64,000 bases of DNA from CBDDIP01 sp965279405. Lineage in GTDB: Bacteria > Actinomycetota > Acidimicrobiia > Acidimicrobiales > Ilumatobacteraceae. Each line of letters opens with the position of its first letter. Position 1 is the stretch's first letter. The stretch lies in the NCBI GenBank assembly GCA_965279405.1, contig OZ257157.1, forward strand, positions 4,836,001-4,900,000. Direction: 5' to 3'. A program made the translations under genes and the position numbers. Positions 1 through 8,314 of the stretch are shown here, piece after piece. Under the pieces are notes generated by a model, which was not told the DNA's origin, searched no databases, and saw only the letters and a list, made by a program, of their open reading frames with translations.

Positions 1-843
1 GGCCTGACCCATGCACATGATCCCCCACTTCAACGTGCCGAGCACCTCCCACCAGCGAACCACCTCCGGATCGGCGGGCCCCCCGCCGGCCTCCTCGTAG
101 CCGGCGCACAGCTCCTCGTAGTCGCCGATGCCGGCGACCGGCTTGGGCGCGCCGAAGCGCCACGCCTTCGTGCACAGCCAGCCGAGGTCTTCCATCGGGT
201 CACCGAGGTGGGCGAGCTCCCAGTCGATGACGGCGCGCAGGCCGTCCGCACCGATGATGACGTTGCCCAGGCGGAAGTCTCCGTGCACCACCTTCGGCGT
301 GTTGGCGGGTGGGCGGTTGGCGGCGAGCCACTGGAAGGCCAGCTCGAACGTCGGGTGCGACTCGCTGTAGCTGTCGAGCAACAACCGGTAGTCGTGCAGC
401 TGGTCGGGGACGACGAGGCCCGGCACGGCGCTTGCGTCGATGCGATGGGTTGCGGCGAGCGCTGCGCCGAGCTGACGCGGCAGGACGCGGCGAGCGTCGG
501 CGAACTCGGCGTCGCGCAGGATCTTGCGGGCGATGGTCTCGCCCTCGACGGCGGTGAGCACCATGTAGCCGGCGCCGATGTCGGCGGCCGTCGCCGACGC
601 GGTGACCACCTCGGCCACCGGCACCCCGGCCGCGCGTGCGGCGCGAAGGGCAGCGATCTCCACGCCCATGTCGCGCACGTCGCCGGTTCGTTGACGCTGC
701 AGGATCAGATCCCGTCCATCGGCGATGAACCGCCACGTCTCGCGCGACGCTCCACCGGACAGTCGCACGAGGTGGTCGATCTGCTTCACGTCGAGCGCAT
801 CGCGCAGCTGCGCGGCGAGCAGGGCAACAGGGTCGTCGGCCAT
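1..843 (-). CDS. Aminoglycoside phosphotransferase-fold kinase, 3'-truncated by window edge
   Basis: The reading frame is open from an ATG at 843 to base 1 without a stop, giving 281 residues; the C-terminus lies outside the window. The APH/choline kinase fold is shown by the catalytic-loop motif HGDFRLGN at residues 188-195 and the metal-binding IDWE at 206-209. The N-lobe carries LSGGASRETW near residues 28-37. The pattern resembles the ACAD10/11-type phosphotransferases that sit near acyl-CoA dehydrogenases in actinobacteria, so a role in lipid or acyl metabolism is an inference; the substrate is unknown. It lies 51 bp downstream of the LytM peptidase gene on the same strand. Confidence 0.85.
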   Translation of the reverse strand, partial: MADDPVALLAAQLRDALDVKQIDHLVRLSGGASRETWRFIADGRDLILQRQRTGDVRDMGVEIAALRAARAAGVPVAEVVTASATAADIGAGYMVLTAVEGETIARKILRDAEFADARRVLPRQLGAALAATHRIDASAVPGLVVPDQLHDYRLLLDSYSESHPTFELAFQWLAANRPPANTPKVVHGDFRLGNVIIGADGLRAVIDWELAHLGDPMEDLGWLCTKAWRFGAPKPVAGIGDYEELCAGYEEAGGGPADPEVVRWWEVLGTLKWGIMCMGQA

Positions 844-894
844 CGGCGCAGAGCCTTGCCGATGGGCACCCGGGCACTGCAACCGAGCGGCGGC

Positions 895-2136
895 TCAGCA
901 GTGCGCACGCACGGTGGGGTACGGGTTGACCGCTGCTCCCCCGCCGGGATGCACCTCGAAGTGCAGGTGCACGACGCTGAACTTGGCGTTGCCGGTGTCG
1001 CCCATGTAACCGATCACGTCGCCACGCTGCACGGGCCCGGAGAGGCCCCAGCTGTCCATGTGGCCGTAGTAGTAGTAATTGCCGTCGGCACCGGTCAGGC
1101 CCACGGTGAACCCGCCGAGCGTGTTGGTCTTGTCCTTGGCGAAGCCGTCGACCACCGCCAGGATCGGCGTGCCGCGAGTGCCGATCATGTCCACGCCCTG
1201 GTGCCGTCGCCCACCGCTTCGCGGCGCGCCCCACGTGTCGCCGAAGGCCACGGGCGCATCACCGGTGGGGCACAACCAGTCGACGCCGCCGTAGTCGACG
1301 CCGCCGCCACCACCGGGGCGACCGCCTGCGCCACCGCCGCCGGTCTGACCCGCGCCGGTGCCACCGGAGCCGACACCATCACGCCCGATCGCCGCGCCGC
1401 CGCCGTCGCTGCCACCGTCTTCGGCGTCCGACTCGTTGGCGATCGTCGTGGTCGACACGGCCGACTGCTGCTTGGCCTGTTGATCGAGCATCTGCTGACG
1501 TGCGCGTTCCTTCTCCTCGGCTTCGAGGGCGCGGCGGACGGCGTCGTCCTTGAGGCGCTGGGCCTCGACGTCCTTCAGTCGTTCGACTTCCGCGTTGGCC
1601 TGCTCGCGCAGGGTGGCCAGGTTGCGGCTCTCCGCCTCGGCCTCCTCCTGCTTGCGCTTCAGCTCGGCCTTCTTGTCGATCAGGTCGTTGTTCAGCGCGT
1701 CGTAACGATCGAAGTCGTCGTCGGCCGTGTCGTTGGCCACCGCGACGAGCGCTTCCTTCTGCACCTGGTTCGCGGGGGCCTCGAAGCCGGTCAGCACCGG
1801 AGCGCCGTCGGTCCCGGTGGACGTGTAGCGCTCGATGGCCACGTTGGTGACCGCCTCGGCCAGCTCGTCGATCTGGGCCTGCAGGTTCTGGACGTCGAGG
1901 TTGAGGGCCTTGACCTCGAGGCTCAACGAGTCGACGCGCGACTCGGACCGGAAGTAGTCGTCGGCCGCTGCGTTCGCCCGCTCGCGGGCGTCGGCGATCT
2001 CCCTGGCCGCCTGCTGCGCGGAGGTCTGCGACGTCGGGTCTGCGGGCACGGTGTTGCCGTCGTCGGCCCGAGCCACGGGCGCCCACATGGGGACCGCACA
2101 GCTGACCGCCAAGACGATGGAGAGCAATCGCCGCAT
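895..2136 (-). CDS. Secreted M23 (LytM) endopeptidase with N-terminal coiled coil
   Basis: 413 residues. Residues 1-24 form a Sec signal peptide (MRRLLSIVLAVS, cleavage after ARA). A long charged coiled coil of roughly residues 40-230 follows, then a Gly-rich linker. The C-terminal LytM domain keeps the zinc-site motifs HQGVD (H312, D316) and HLH (390-392). The architecture matches EnvC/NlpD- or RipA-like cell-wall hydrolases or their activators, so it probably acts on peptidoglycan cross-links outside the membrane. The start was set at the ATG before the signal peptide; an in-frame start 51 bp upstream would put 17 polar residues in front of it. It is divergent from the ABC ATPase gene, with 68 bp between them. 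Confidence 0.9.
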   Translation of the reverse strand: MRRLLSIVLAVSCAVPMWAPVARADDGNTVPADPTSQTSAQQAAREIADARERANAAADDYFRSESRVDSLSLEVKALNLDVQNLQAQIDELAEAVTNVAIERYTSTGTDGAPVLTGFEAPANQVQKEALVAVANDTADDDFDRYDALNNDLIDKKAELKRKQEEAEAESRNLATLREQANAEVERLKDVEAQRLKDDAVRRALEAEEKERARQQMLDQQAKQQSAVSTTTIANESDAEDGGSDGGGAAIGRDGVGSGGTGAGQTGGGGAGGRPGGGGGVDYGGVDWLCPTGDAPVAFGDTWGAPRSGGRRHQGVDMIGTRGTPILAVVDGFAKDKTNTLGGFTVGLTGADGNYYYYGHMDSWGLSGPVQRGDVIGYMGDTGNAKFSVVHLHFEVHPGGGAAVNPYPTVRAHC

Positions 2137-2204
2137 GTGCTGCTGCAGGCTAACAGCGCCATGGGTTTCGTCCGTCGAAGCTCGCACCCTATGGTTTCGG
2201 CCGG

Positions 2205-3020
2205 ATGACGGCCGTTCTGAAGCTCACCGACGTCAGCTTCGTCCGCGACGGCCGCACGATCCTGGCGCCGTTGACCTGGACGGTCGAGCCGGGGCAGCGG
2301 TGGCTGGTGCTCGGGGCGAACGGATCGGGCAAGACGACCCTGCTGCGGATCGCCTCGTTGTACGAGCATCCGAGCACCGGCAGGGTGCGTGTGCTGGGCG
2401 AAGAGCTCGGCCGGACCGACGTGCGGGTGCTGCGGCGGCGGATCGGTTACCTGTCTGCCGCCTTCTCGGCCCAGCTGCGCCCTGAGCTGCGCTGCCTCGA
2501 CGTGGTGATGACCGCCAAGTACGCGGCGATGGAGCCGTGGTGGCACCGCTACGACGATGCCGACGAGGCACAGGCGCTGGCCTGCCTCACCCGCATGGGT
2601 GTCGAGCGGTTCGCCGAACGGTCGCTGGGCACCGTCTCATCCGGCGAGCAGCAACGCGTCCTGCTCGCTCGCACCCTGATGAACGCGCCCGGCGTGGTGA
2701 TGCTCGACGAGCCGAGCGCCCGGCTCGACCTCGGCGGCCGGGAGCAGCTCGTCGCCGCCTTGGCCGAGCTGACCCACGATCCTGCCGCTCCCCCGCTGGT
2801 GCTGGTGACACACCACCTCGACGAGGTGCCCGGCGGGATGACGCACGTGATGATGCTGCGCGACGGCGAGGTGCTGGCGCGGGGCCCGATCGCCCGCATG
2901 CTCACCGCCGACGCGCTCAGCGAGTGCTTCCGCATGCCGTTGCAATTGCAACGACGTCCCGACGGACGCCTCAGCGCGTGGGCGACACCAGCGCCAGCAG
3001 GCGCTCGCGACCACTCGTGA
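2205..3020 (+). CDS. ABC transporter ATP-binding protein, ModF/YfbB-like stand-alone
   Basis: 271 residues forming one ABC ATPase domain: Walker A GANGSGKT (37-44), signature SSGEQQR (145-151), Walker B VVMLDEP (164-170) and H-loop THH (202-204). No permease gene is adjacent, so the transported substrate cannot be read from context. The sequence around the signature and the THHLDEVP segment resemble stand-alone ATPases annotated as molybdate or iron-siderophore related, but that is weak. The last 50 bp overlap convergently with the SRPBCC gene. Confidence 0.88.
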   Translation: MTAVLKLTDVSFVRDGRTILAPLTWTVEPGQRWLVLGANGSGKTTLLRIASLYEHPSTGRVRVLGEELGRTDVRVLRRRIGYLSAAFSAQLRPELRCLDVVMTAKYAAMEPWWHRYDDADEAQALACLTRMGVERFAERSLGTVSSGEQQRVLLARTLMNAPGVVMLDEPSARLDLGGREQLVAALAELTHDPAAPPLVLVTHHLDEVPGGMTHVMMLRDGEVLARGPIARMLTADALSECFRMPLQLQRRPDGRLSAWATPAPAGARDHS

Positions 3021-3408
3021 TCTGATCGGCGAGGACGCGCTCCAGCACGCCCGCCGTCCACAGCCCGCCGCCGTAGTGCAGGTGCATGGTCAGCGTGCTG
3101 ACGCCGTCGAGCTCGTCGATGCGGGCGTCGAGCACCCACGGCGAGTGCTTGCGACCATCGGCCTCTCGACGCTCGAAGCGAACGGTGTGGGCCGCCGGGT
3201 CGCAGGCCGAACGAACCATGCGCAGCCGCTTGCTGCGCGCCAGCGGGCCGACGCGCGCCTGCAGCTCGACTCGCCACGCCGCGTCGTCCGCCTCGAGATC
3301 GGCGCGACGAACGAGGTCCATCCATGCCGGGTACTTGGCGAGATCGTCGACCAGCACGAACAGATCGTCGGCCGAGCAGGGTGCCTCGAGCGAGGCGTGC
3401 ACATCCAC
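2971..3408 (-). CDS. SRPBCC-family (START/Bet v1-like) protein
   Basis: 145 residues that read as a polyketide cyclase/dehydrase-type SRPBCC fold: an N-terminal strand with ASLEAPCSADDLFVLV, the typical YPAWMDLV turn, then alternating strands ending in a long C-terminal helix (LERVLADQITSGRERLLALV). Such proteins bind hydrophobic ligands in a central cavity, and here the ligand is unknown. The 3' end overlaps the ABC ATPase gene by 50 bp in convergent orientation. The start is the ATG at 3408, 88 bp from the divergent secreted-protein gene. Confidence 0.75.
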   Translation of the reverse strand: MDVHASLEAPCSADDLFVLVDDLAKYPAWMDLVRRADLEADDAAWRVELQARVGPLARSKRLRMVRSACDPAAHTVRFERREADGRKHSPWVLDARIDELDGVSTLTMHLHYGGGLWTAGVLERVLADQITSGRERLLALVSPTR

Positions 3409-3496
3409 GTGGCCAGTATCGCCGACATCCGTCGATCACGGTGTTCCATCACCACCGCCTCACAGTTCCATCACAGGTCGGGCGCAGCATCAGCCC

Positions 3497-3883
3497 ATGA
3501 AAAACTTCAAGAAGCTCAGCATCGCCATCGCCGGTACAGCGCTCGCCGGCACCCTGGCCCTCGGTGGCAGCGCCTTCGCCTCGAACGGTGACACCACCGG
3601 CACCCCGAGCCCCGACAAGATCGCCAAGGTGTGCGCCCGCGTCGACGACATCGACGCTCGCATCGAACAGGCCAAGACGCGCATCGCCGAGCGGATCACC
3701 AAGCTCCAGGAGCGTCGGGCGACCGCCGAGGCGGCCGGTCACGACAAGGTCGTCAAGAACATCGACCGCCGCCTCGAGCGCCTGCAGAAGCTCACCGACA
3801 AGATCGTCGCCAAGGAAGCGAAGTTCGACACCTTCGTCAGCGAGCACTGCGACGTTGCCACGCCGGCTCCGGCCGACGCCTGA
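3497..3883 (+). CDS. Small secreted helical protein, unknown function
   Basis: 128 residues. Residues 1-28 form a clear signal peptide (MKNFKKLSIAIAGTALAG, cleavage near AFA-S). The mature part is almost entirely charged alpha-helix with heptad-like spacing at roughly 40-115 (IDARIEQAKTRIAERITKLQ). One Cys precedes the coiled coil and one follows it (VCARVDD and EHCDV), so a disulfide or a dimer contact is possible. No enzymatic motif is visible. The ATG at 3497 is chosen because it begins the signal peptide; the longer open frame upstream has no coding character. Confidence 0.8.
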   Translation: MKNFKKLSIAIAGTALAGTLALGGSAFASNGDTTGTPSPDKIAKVCARVDDIDARIEQAKTRIAERITKLQERRATAEAAGHDKVVKNIDRRLERLQKLTDKIVAKEAKFDTFVSEHCDVATPAPADA

Positions 3884-3884
3884 G

Positions 3885-4400
3885 CTAGTCCGTTCGCGGA
3901 CGCTTGCCGAAGGCACGCTGCAACAGCGGGCCGCTGGCTTCCAGGAGGCCGTCGAGGTCGTCCGACTGATCGAAGATCGGTTTCCAGGGCGATGCCTCGT
4001 CGGCCTCCGGCGCGTTCGGGGTTCCGTTGCTCGCACCGTTCGTCGCCGCGCTGACTCGTTGGCGCTTCTTCGTCGGACGAGGCGGTGCCGGCGTCTCGTC
4101 GAGCTGCAGCTGCACGACGGCGGGAGCGGGGCGCGGCACCTTCGGCTTGCGCGGCTTGGGTGCTGCAGCGGGCTCGGCCGTCCGCGACTTGAACAGGCGC
4201 AGCTCGGGATCGCGCCGATCGTCCAGGGTCCAGCCCATCGGCACGACCATCGCGTCGGCGTGACGACGGCAGAGCACGCCGCCGCGCAGCACGTCGGCAC
4301 GTTCGATGGCGTCGATCCACACCGTCAGATGCTCGGCATCGATGGCGTAGAGGACGGCTGCCGGTGCCGAACATCCCGGTCGCTCGCACAGCCTGCCCAT
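3885..4400 (-). CDS. DUF3499-like protein with paired cysteines
   Basis: 171 residues. The N-terminus (RLCERPGCSAPAAVLYAID), followed by VLCRRHAD and PMGWTLDD, matches the layout I know from actinobacterial DUF3499 proteins: a Cys pair, a second Cys-His pair and a proline-glycine-tryptophan turn. Together they could bind a metal ion. The rest is a low-complexity Pro/Ala/Lys tail and looks disordered. The ATG at 4400 is preferred to one at 4445 because conservation begins there. It ends one base from the convergent secreted-protein gene. Function unknown. Confidence 0.7.
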   Translation of the reverse strand: MGRLCERPGCSAPAAVLYAIDAEHLTVWIDAIERADVLRGGVLCRRHADAMVVPMGWTLDDRRDPELRLFKSRTAEPAAAPKPRKPKVPRPAPAVVQLQLDETPAPPRPTKKRQRVSAATNGASNGTPNAPEADEASPWKPIFDQSDDLDGLLEASGPLLQRAFGKRPRTD

Positions 4401-4479
4401 CCCCGTCCAACCTACTGCGGACCACGGTGCGTGACCTGGCTTCACGCGATGTTGTCTGCGCTCATCCGTTCGATGTTCG

Positions 4480-4962
4480 TCAGGACGAACCGCGGCCCGC
4501 CTTCAACCGCTGACGCGCCGTGACCGACTCACCCACGGGCACCAACGGGAACGCCTTGCCCATCCCAGTCGGTGGCACGTTGCCGTAGATCGCTTCGTAC
4601 TCGCCGTTGCGCACGAGGAACGTCTCGTGCCAGATGCCCGTGCGACCGGACTTGCCGACGCGGCGCCAGAACTTCCGCCACGGTTCGAGGTGCGGATCGT
4701 CGGTGTCCTTGGCGAAGGCTTCGAGCGCTTCGAACGACCGCCAGTACTGCACGTTCATGAACCCGAACTGCTGGTACCCGAGCATGCCCTTCTCCGGGTG
4801 GGCGCTGAGGTACTTCAGCATGTGGCCCATCCCCCGCCGACCACCGAGGTCGCCGATCGACCGGAAGACGCGCCACTTGGAGTTGACCCGAGCGCCGATC
4901 ATGAACACGACGAAGTCGCCCTCGACGTCGGCGGTCCATCGACCCGTCTTCACCTCTGCCAT
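4480..4962 (-). CDS. DUF4188-type (monooxygenase af470-like) protein
   Basis: 160 residues. FMIGARVNSKWRVFRSIGDL, the GFMNVQYWRSFEALEAFA segment, and GIWHETFLV followed by YEAIYGNVPPTGMG match the DUF4188 family, a dimeric alpha-beta barrel relative. Members have been compared with fungal monooxygenase-like proteins, but no reaction is established. It is full length for the family. Downstream of the EVE-domain gene on the same strand with a 34 bp gap, so the two may be co-transcribed. Confidence 0.75.
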   Translation of the reverse strand: MAEVKTGRWTADVEGDFVVFMIGARVNSKWRVFRSIGDLGGRRGMGHMLKYLSAHPEKGMLGYQQFGFMNVQYWRSFEALEAFAKDTDDPHLEPWRKFWRRVGKSGRTGIWHETFLVRNGEYEAIYGNVPPTGMGKAFPLVPVGESVTARQRLKAGRGSS

Positions 4963-4996
4963 GACCGAAGCGTAAACCCGCCGAGAGGCGGGGTCG

Positions 4997-5455
4997 TCAG
5001 CGCTTGCGCTTGGAGAAGGCGACGATCGAGTCGAACTCCTCGTCGGTCAGCGGCACCACCGAGAGGCGGTTGCCGCGGGCCAGCAGGCGTGAGTTGGCCA
5101 TCTCCGGGATCGTGCGCAGTTCGTCGAGGGACACGAACTTCAGCTCCTTCACGGGCGCCACGGTGACCCAGTCCCACCGCGGATCGGCAGGGTTGGAGGT
5201 CGGGTCGTGGTACTTCGACTTCGGGTCGAACTGCGTCGGGTCGGGCTCGGCCGTCTTGACGACCTTGGCGATGCCGGCAGCGCCGGGCGGCGTGGCGTTC
5301 GAGTGGTAGAAGATCACGAGGTCGCCCTTGGCCATCTCGCGCAGGAAGTTGCGGGCCTGGAAGTTGCGGATGCCGTCCCACCCTTCCCGCTTCACGCGAA
5401 CGAGGTCCGCGTAGCCGAACACGTCCGGTTCCGATTTCATCAGCCAGTGCGCCAT
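4997..5455 (-). CDS. EVE domain protein (THYN1-like)
   Basis: 152 residues covering one complete EVE domain. The start MAHWLMKSEPDVFGYADL and the segment WDGIRNFQARNFLREM with GDLVIFYHSN are diagnostic for the PUA-like EVE/THYN1 family. EVE domains bind modified bases in DNA or RNA, and in bacteria some occur with modification-dependent defence genes. No restriction or methylation gene is nearby, so this one is more likely the widespread housekeeping type. Divergent from the ECF sigma gene, with a 74 bp gap. Confidence 0.9.
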   Translation of the reverse strand: MAHWLMKSEPDVFGYADLVRVKREGWDGIRNFQARNFLREMAKGDLVIFYHSNATPPGAAGIAKVVKTAEPDPTQFDPKSKYHDPTSNPADPRWDWVTVAPVKELKFVSLDELRTIPEMANSRLLARGNRLSVVPLTDEEFDSIVAFSKRKR

Positions 5456-5529
5456 CGACCGGCGACGTTAGCCCGAGCCTCGATCACGGCACCGGTAAAC
5501 CGGAGTGCCTCCCTGGACGTGTACAGGAT

Positions 5530-6027
5530 GTGGGGATCACCGCCGCTGCTCGCCCACGCACCTTCGATGACTTCTTTCGCACCGAGTACCCACGTCTCGT
5601 CGCCGTCGCCGCGGCGCTCACCGGGGAGCGTGAGTCGGCCCGCGACCTGGCCCAGGAAGCGTTGCTGCGCTGCCATCGATCGTGGTCGCGCGTCGGCGCG
5701 CTCGACGTGCCCGAGGCGTGGGTCAGGCGAGTGCTCATCAACCTGTCGATCGATCACCACCGAGCTCGCCGGCGGACGCTGCGCTCCGCCGCGCGACAAG
5801 ACATCGAGCCGATGATGACCCTGGACGATCCGGCAGTCGACGGGTGGTGGAGCTCGGTGCGGGCCTTGCCCGATCGACAGCGCGCAGCAGTCGTGTTGCA
5901 CTACCTGGAGGACCGTTCGATCGCCGAGATCGCCGGCGTGCTCGACATCGCCGAGGGAACGGTGAAGGCCAGCCTGTCCAGGGCGCGTCAGACACTGGCG
6001 CGCACGCTGCCCAAGGAGGACGCGTGA
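5530..6027 (+). CDS. ECF-type RNA polymerase sigma factor (SigE-like)
   Basis: 165 residues, GTG start. Sigma region 2 is at about 12-75 (DDFFRTEYPRLVAVAAALTG, then ARDLAQEALLRCHRSW) and region 4 at about 110-160 (LPDRQRAAVVLHYLEDRSI, then GTVKASLSRARQTL with the recognition helix). It has the length of a minimal ECF factor with no C-terminal extension. Its TGA overlaps the GTG of the next gene (GTGA at 6024-6027), so the two products are translationally coupled, as expected for a sigma/anti-sigma pair. The target promoters are unknown. Confidence 0.93.
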   Translation: MGITAAARPRTFDDFFRTEYPRLVAVAAALTGERESARDLAQEALLRCHRSWSRVGALDVPEAWVRRVLINLSIDHHRARRRTLRSAARQDIEPMMTLDDPAVDGWWSSVRALPDRQRAAVVLHYLEDRSIAEIAGVLDIAEGTVKASLSRARQTLARTLPKEDA

Positions 6028-8141
6028 AGGACGAGCTCGACACCATGGCCGCACGGTCGGTGGCGGCGCTGACCACCGAGGTCGCGGTCGATGCCGACGA
6101 GATCGAGGCCCGACTTGCGGCGACCCACGCCGCCGCGAGTCACCCGGTGGTCAACGATCGAACCCGCACTTCGTCGCGTCGGCGCGCGTTCGTCGTGCTG
6201 TCCGCGGCGGCCGCAGTGATCGCCGTCGTCATCAGCGTGGTGTTCGTGGTCCGCGGCCGCTCGACACATCAGATCCGTTCCAACGACACCGCGCCGACGA
6301 CCAACGAAGCAACGACCACAACGACGCCGGAGCTGCCCACGATCGACCTCCAGCCCGGCTGGAACCGCCTTCCGGTCGGGCCGCTGTCCCCGAGGACCTT
6401 CGCGACGGCCGTCACGGTCGGCGACCAGGTCGTCGTCCTCGGCGGCGGCGAGGACGTCTGCGACGCGGGGAGCAACTGCGTGCCCAACGGTCGCAACTTC
6501 GCCGACGGCGCCGCCTTCGACGTCGTCTCCGGCGAATGGCGGAAGATCGCCGATGCCCCCGTCGAGCTCGGCGGTGTGTGGGCCGCCATCGTCGGGCCGG
6601 ACGTCTACGTCATCCCACAGCCGGCGACGCAACCACCGACGCTCCTGCGGTACCGGACCGACGCGGACGCATGGGATCGGATCGATGGAGTGCCGGATGA
6701 TGCCGGCTCCACCGTCGTCGCCCGTGGTGGGGACATCGTCATCCATCACCCCGACGTCGCCAACACCGGCTCGGACTGGCGGTACGAGCCGGACACACAG
6801 ACCTGGGTCGAGCTCACGGATCGAATCCGTCTCGACGAGCGGCCGGCCATCGCGCCGAGGCTCGACAATCGAAGCCGGGCGGCGATGACGTCCGTCGGCG
6901 CCAACGAGTTCATGTTCGGAGGGCAAGACTGGAGCACCGGTGCTGCCGTGCTGTTGAACGACGCGTGGCTGTGGGTCGCTCCACCCGCGGGCGTTCTCGA
7001 CAACGTGCCGTTCGAGCTGCTCGACGTGCGACCCGCTACGAGGCCGATGGGCACGCTGCGCTCCGCAGTGAACCCCGAGCAGCTCGCCGTCTTGTGGGGC
7101 GATGCTGCAGCACCCGACGTCGACTTGCGTCGCTGGATCGTCGTCAGCGTCGTCATACCCAACAACGCCTGCCCGCCTGCACTTGCCGGCTTCGACCAGC
7201 TCGCCGACAACGAACTGACGCCGCGGTTCGCGTCGTTCGAGGAGGGTTGCGACGATCCTTTGATCCCGAAGGAGTACATCGCTGCCATCGATCGAGTCGC
7301 CGTAGGTGCCGGCTTCACGTTGCACCTTGCGGCCGACCCCCCGTACTTCGCCGACGAGCAACGACTCGAGGTCCTCGTCCCGCGGACGGATCCGCCCGCC
7401 GCACTCGTCGACGAGCAGCCACTGCTCGGCGAGGCGGAGGTGTTCGATGCACCTGCGCCCGGGCGCGCGACGTCGGTGCTGCTCGCCGACGGCACTCCGG
7501 TGTGGATCGTCCGCCACCTGGACGGCTCCGTGTCCGCCGTCCCAGCGGTGACGGCGTCGGCGTTCGCCGAGACGAGCACGTTGCCCGACCTGTGGCAGCT
7601 CGTCAGATGGTCGCCGTCCGGTCACGCGTTCGTCGGCGCCTACCACTGGGACGAGTGGGGACGGGCGCTCAACGCAGGACGTCGCTACGACCTGGCCGGC
7701 TTCTCCGCCCACCTGGACGGCGATCGGGTGATGGTCCGGCCGAACGGGCTCAACCGAGTCCCAGGCTCCCCGCTCGTCACGCCCGGCGTCGCCGAACAGG
7801 TCCGCCCGACGCTCCCTCAGACGATCGGGCTCGACGGGATCAACGGTCCTCGGTGGGTGCAGGTCGCAGAGACGCTCGTGCTGCACGACGGAGTCGCCCG
7901 ACTGTGCATCGTCGATCCGAACGTCCGGTTCGATCTGATGCAGCCCTGCCCCGAATCCGCGCCCGACCTGCCCGAGATCGAGTTCGAGTCTGCACCGTGC
8001 GCGACGTCCTGGTACTTCGGCCCGACGCTCCTGCACGTCGACGAACATGGCGAGGTGACCGAGTTGATCACCATGGGCGGCTCGTCCAGCCGGCTCGACT
8101 CGGTGATCCCGGGCAACTGCACGCCACCGGCGACCGTTTGA
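6024..8141 (+). CDS. Membrane-anchored beta-propeller-like protein, putative anti-sigma partner
   Basis: 705 residues from the GTG at 6024. Residues 1-50 are cytoplasmic and acidic, 55-77 form one transmembrane helix (RRAFVVLSAAAAVIAVVISV), then a Thr-rich spacer leads to a large extracytoplasmic domain. Repeats of the type SPRTFATAVTVGDQVVVLGG and GVWAAIVGPDVYVIPQP look like kelch/beta-propeller blades. Position and coupling to the ECF gene argue for an anti-sigma role, with the short N-terminal part holding the sigma factor. I do not see a classic zinc HXXXCXXC anti-sigma motif, so that role is inferred. The stop codon lies inside the hairpin at 8135-8179. Confidence 0.82.
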   Translation: MKDELDTMAARSVAALTTEVAVDADEIEARLAATHAAASHPVVNDRTRTSSRRRAFVVLSAAAAVIAVVISVVFVVRGRSTHQIRSNDTAPTTNEATTTTTPELPTIDLQPGWNRLPVGPLSPRTFATAVTVGDQVVVLGGGEDVCDAGSNCVPNGRNFADGAAFDVVSGEWRKIADAPVELGGVWAAIVGPDVYVIPQPATQPPTLLRYRTDADAWDRIDGVPDDAGSTVVARGGDIVIHHPDVANTGSDWRYEPDTQTWVELTDRIRLDERPAIAPRLDNRSRAAMTSVGANEFMFGGQDWSTGAAVLLNDAWLWVAPPAGVLDNVPFELLDVRPATRPMGTLRSAVNPEQLAVLWGDAAAPDVDLRRWIVVSVVIPNNACPPALAGFDQLADNELTPRFASFEEGCDDPLIPKEYIAAIDRVAVGAGFTLHLAADPPYFADEQRLEVLVPRTDPPAALVDEQPLLGEAEVFDAPAPGRATSVLLADGTPVWIVRHLDGSVSAVPAVTASAFAETSTLPDLWQLVRWSPSGHAFVGAYHWDEWGRALNAGRRYDLAGFSAHLDGDRVMVRPNGLNRVPGSPLVTPGVAEQVRPTLPQTIGLDGINGPRWVQVAETLVLHDGVARLCIVDPNVRFDLMQPCPESAPDLPEIEFESAPCATSWYFGPTLLHVDEHGEVTELITMGGSSSRLDSVIPGNCTPPATV

Positions 8142-8179
8142 TCGCTCAGCCACCGTGGCGGTGGAGCAGCGATCAAACG
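8135..8179. terminator. 45 nt two-stem hairpin between convergent genes
   Basis: CGTTTGATCGCT at 8135-8146 is the exact reverse complement of AGCGATCAAACG at 8168-8179. Inside is a second stem, CCACCG/CGGTGG, closed by a TGG loop. The TGA of the upstream gene lies in the left arm. The element sits between that gene and the oppositely oriented tRNA gene, so a bidirectional terminator is likely. There is no U-tract on either strand. Same plan as the elements at 30124, 55235 and 62528. Confidence 0.7.
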
Positions 8180-8200
8180 CTGCGGGGTGACGGGGCAGGG

Positions 8201-8274
8201 TGGTCGTGCACAGACTCGAACTGTGGACCCCTACGGTGTGAACGTAGTGCTCTAACCAACTGAGCTACACGACC
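8201..8274 (-). tRNA. tRNA-Val (anticodon CAC)
   Basis: The minus strand folds into a full cloverleaf. The 7 bp acceptor GGTCGTG pairs with CACGACC, the D arm is GCTC/GAGC, the anticodon arm CTACG/CGTAG has the loop TTCACAC (anticodon CAC) and the T arm CACAG/CTGTG has the loop TTCGAGT. The discriminator base is A at 8201 and the next bases on the minus strand are CCC, so CCA is not encoded. Confidence 0.96.
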
Positions 8275-8314
8275 TGACGAGCACGTGAGGCTAGCAGCGC
8301 GCCCCGAGGATCGC

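Noticed and set aside
208..2208. 666-residue plus-strand frame across the phosphotransferase and LytM genes
   Set aside because: Both minus-strand genes carry clear catalytic motifs and a signal peptide; the plus frame has none.
4997..5455. EVE protein as part of a defence island
   Set aside because: No restriction, methylation or nuclease genes surround it; the stand-alone housekeeping type is more likely.
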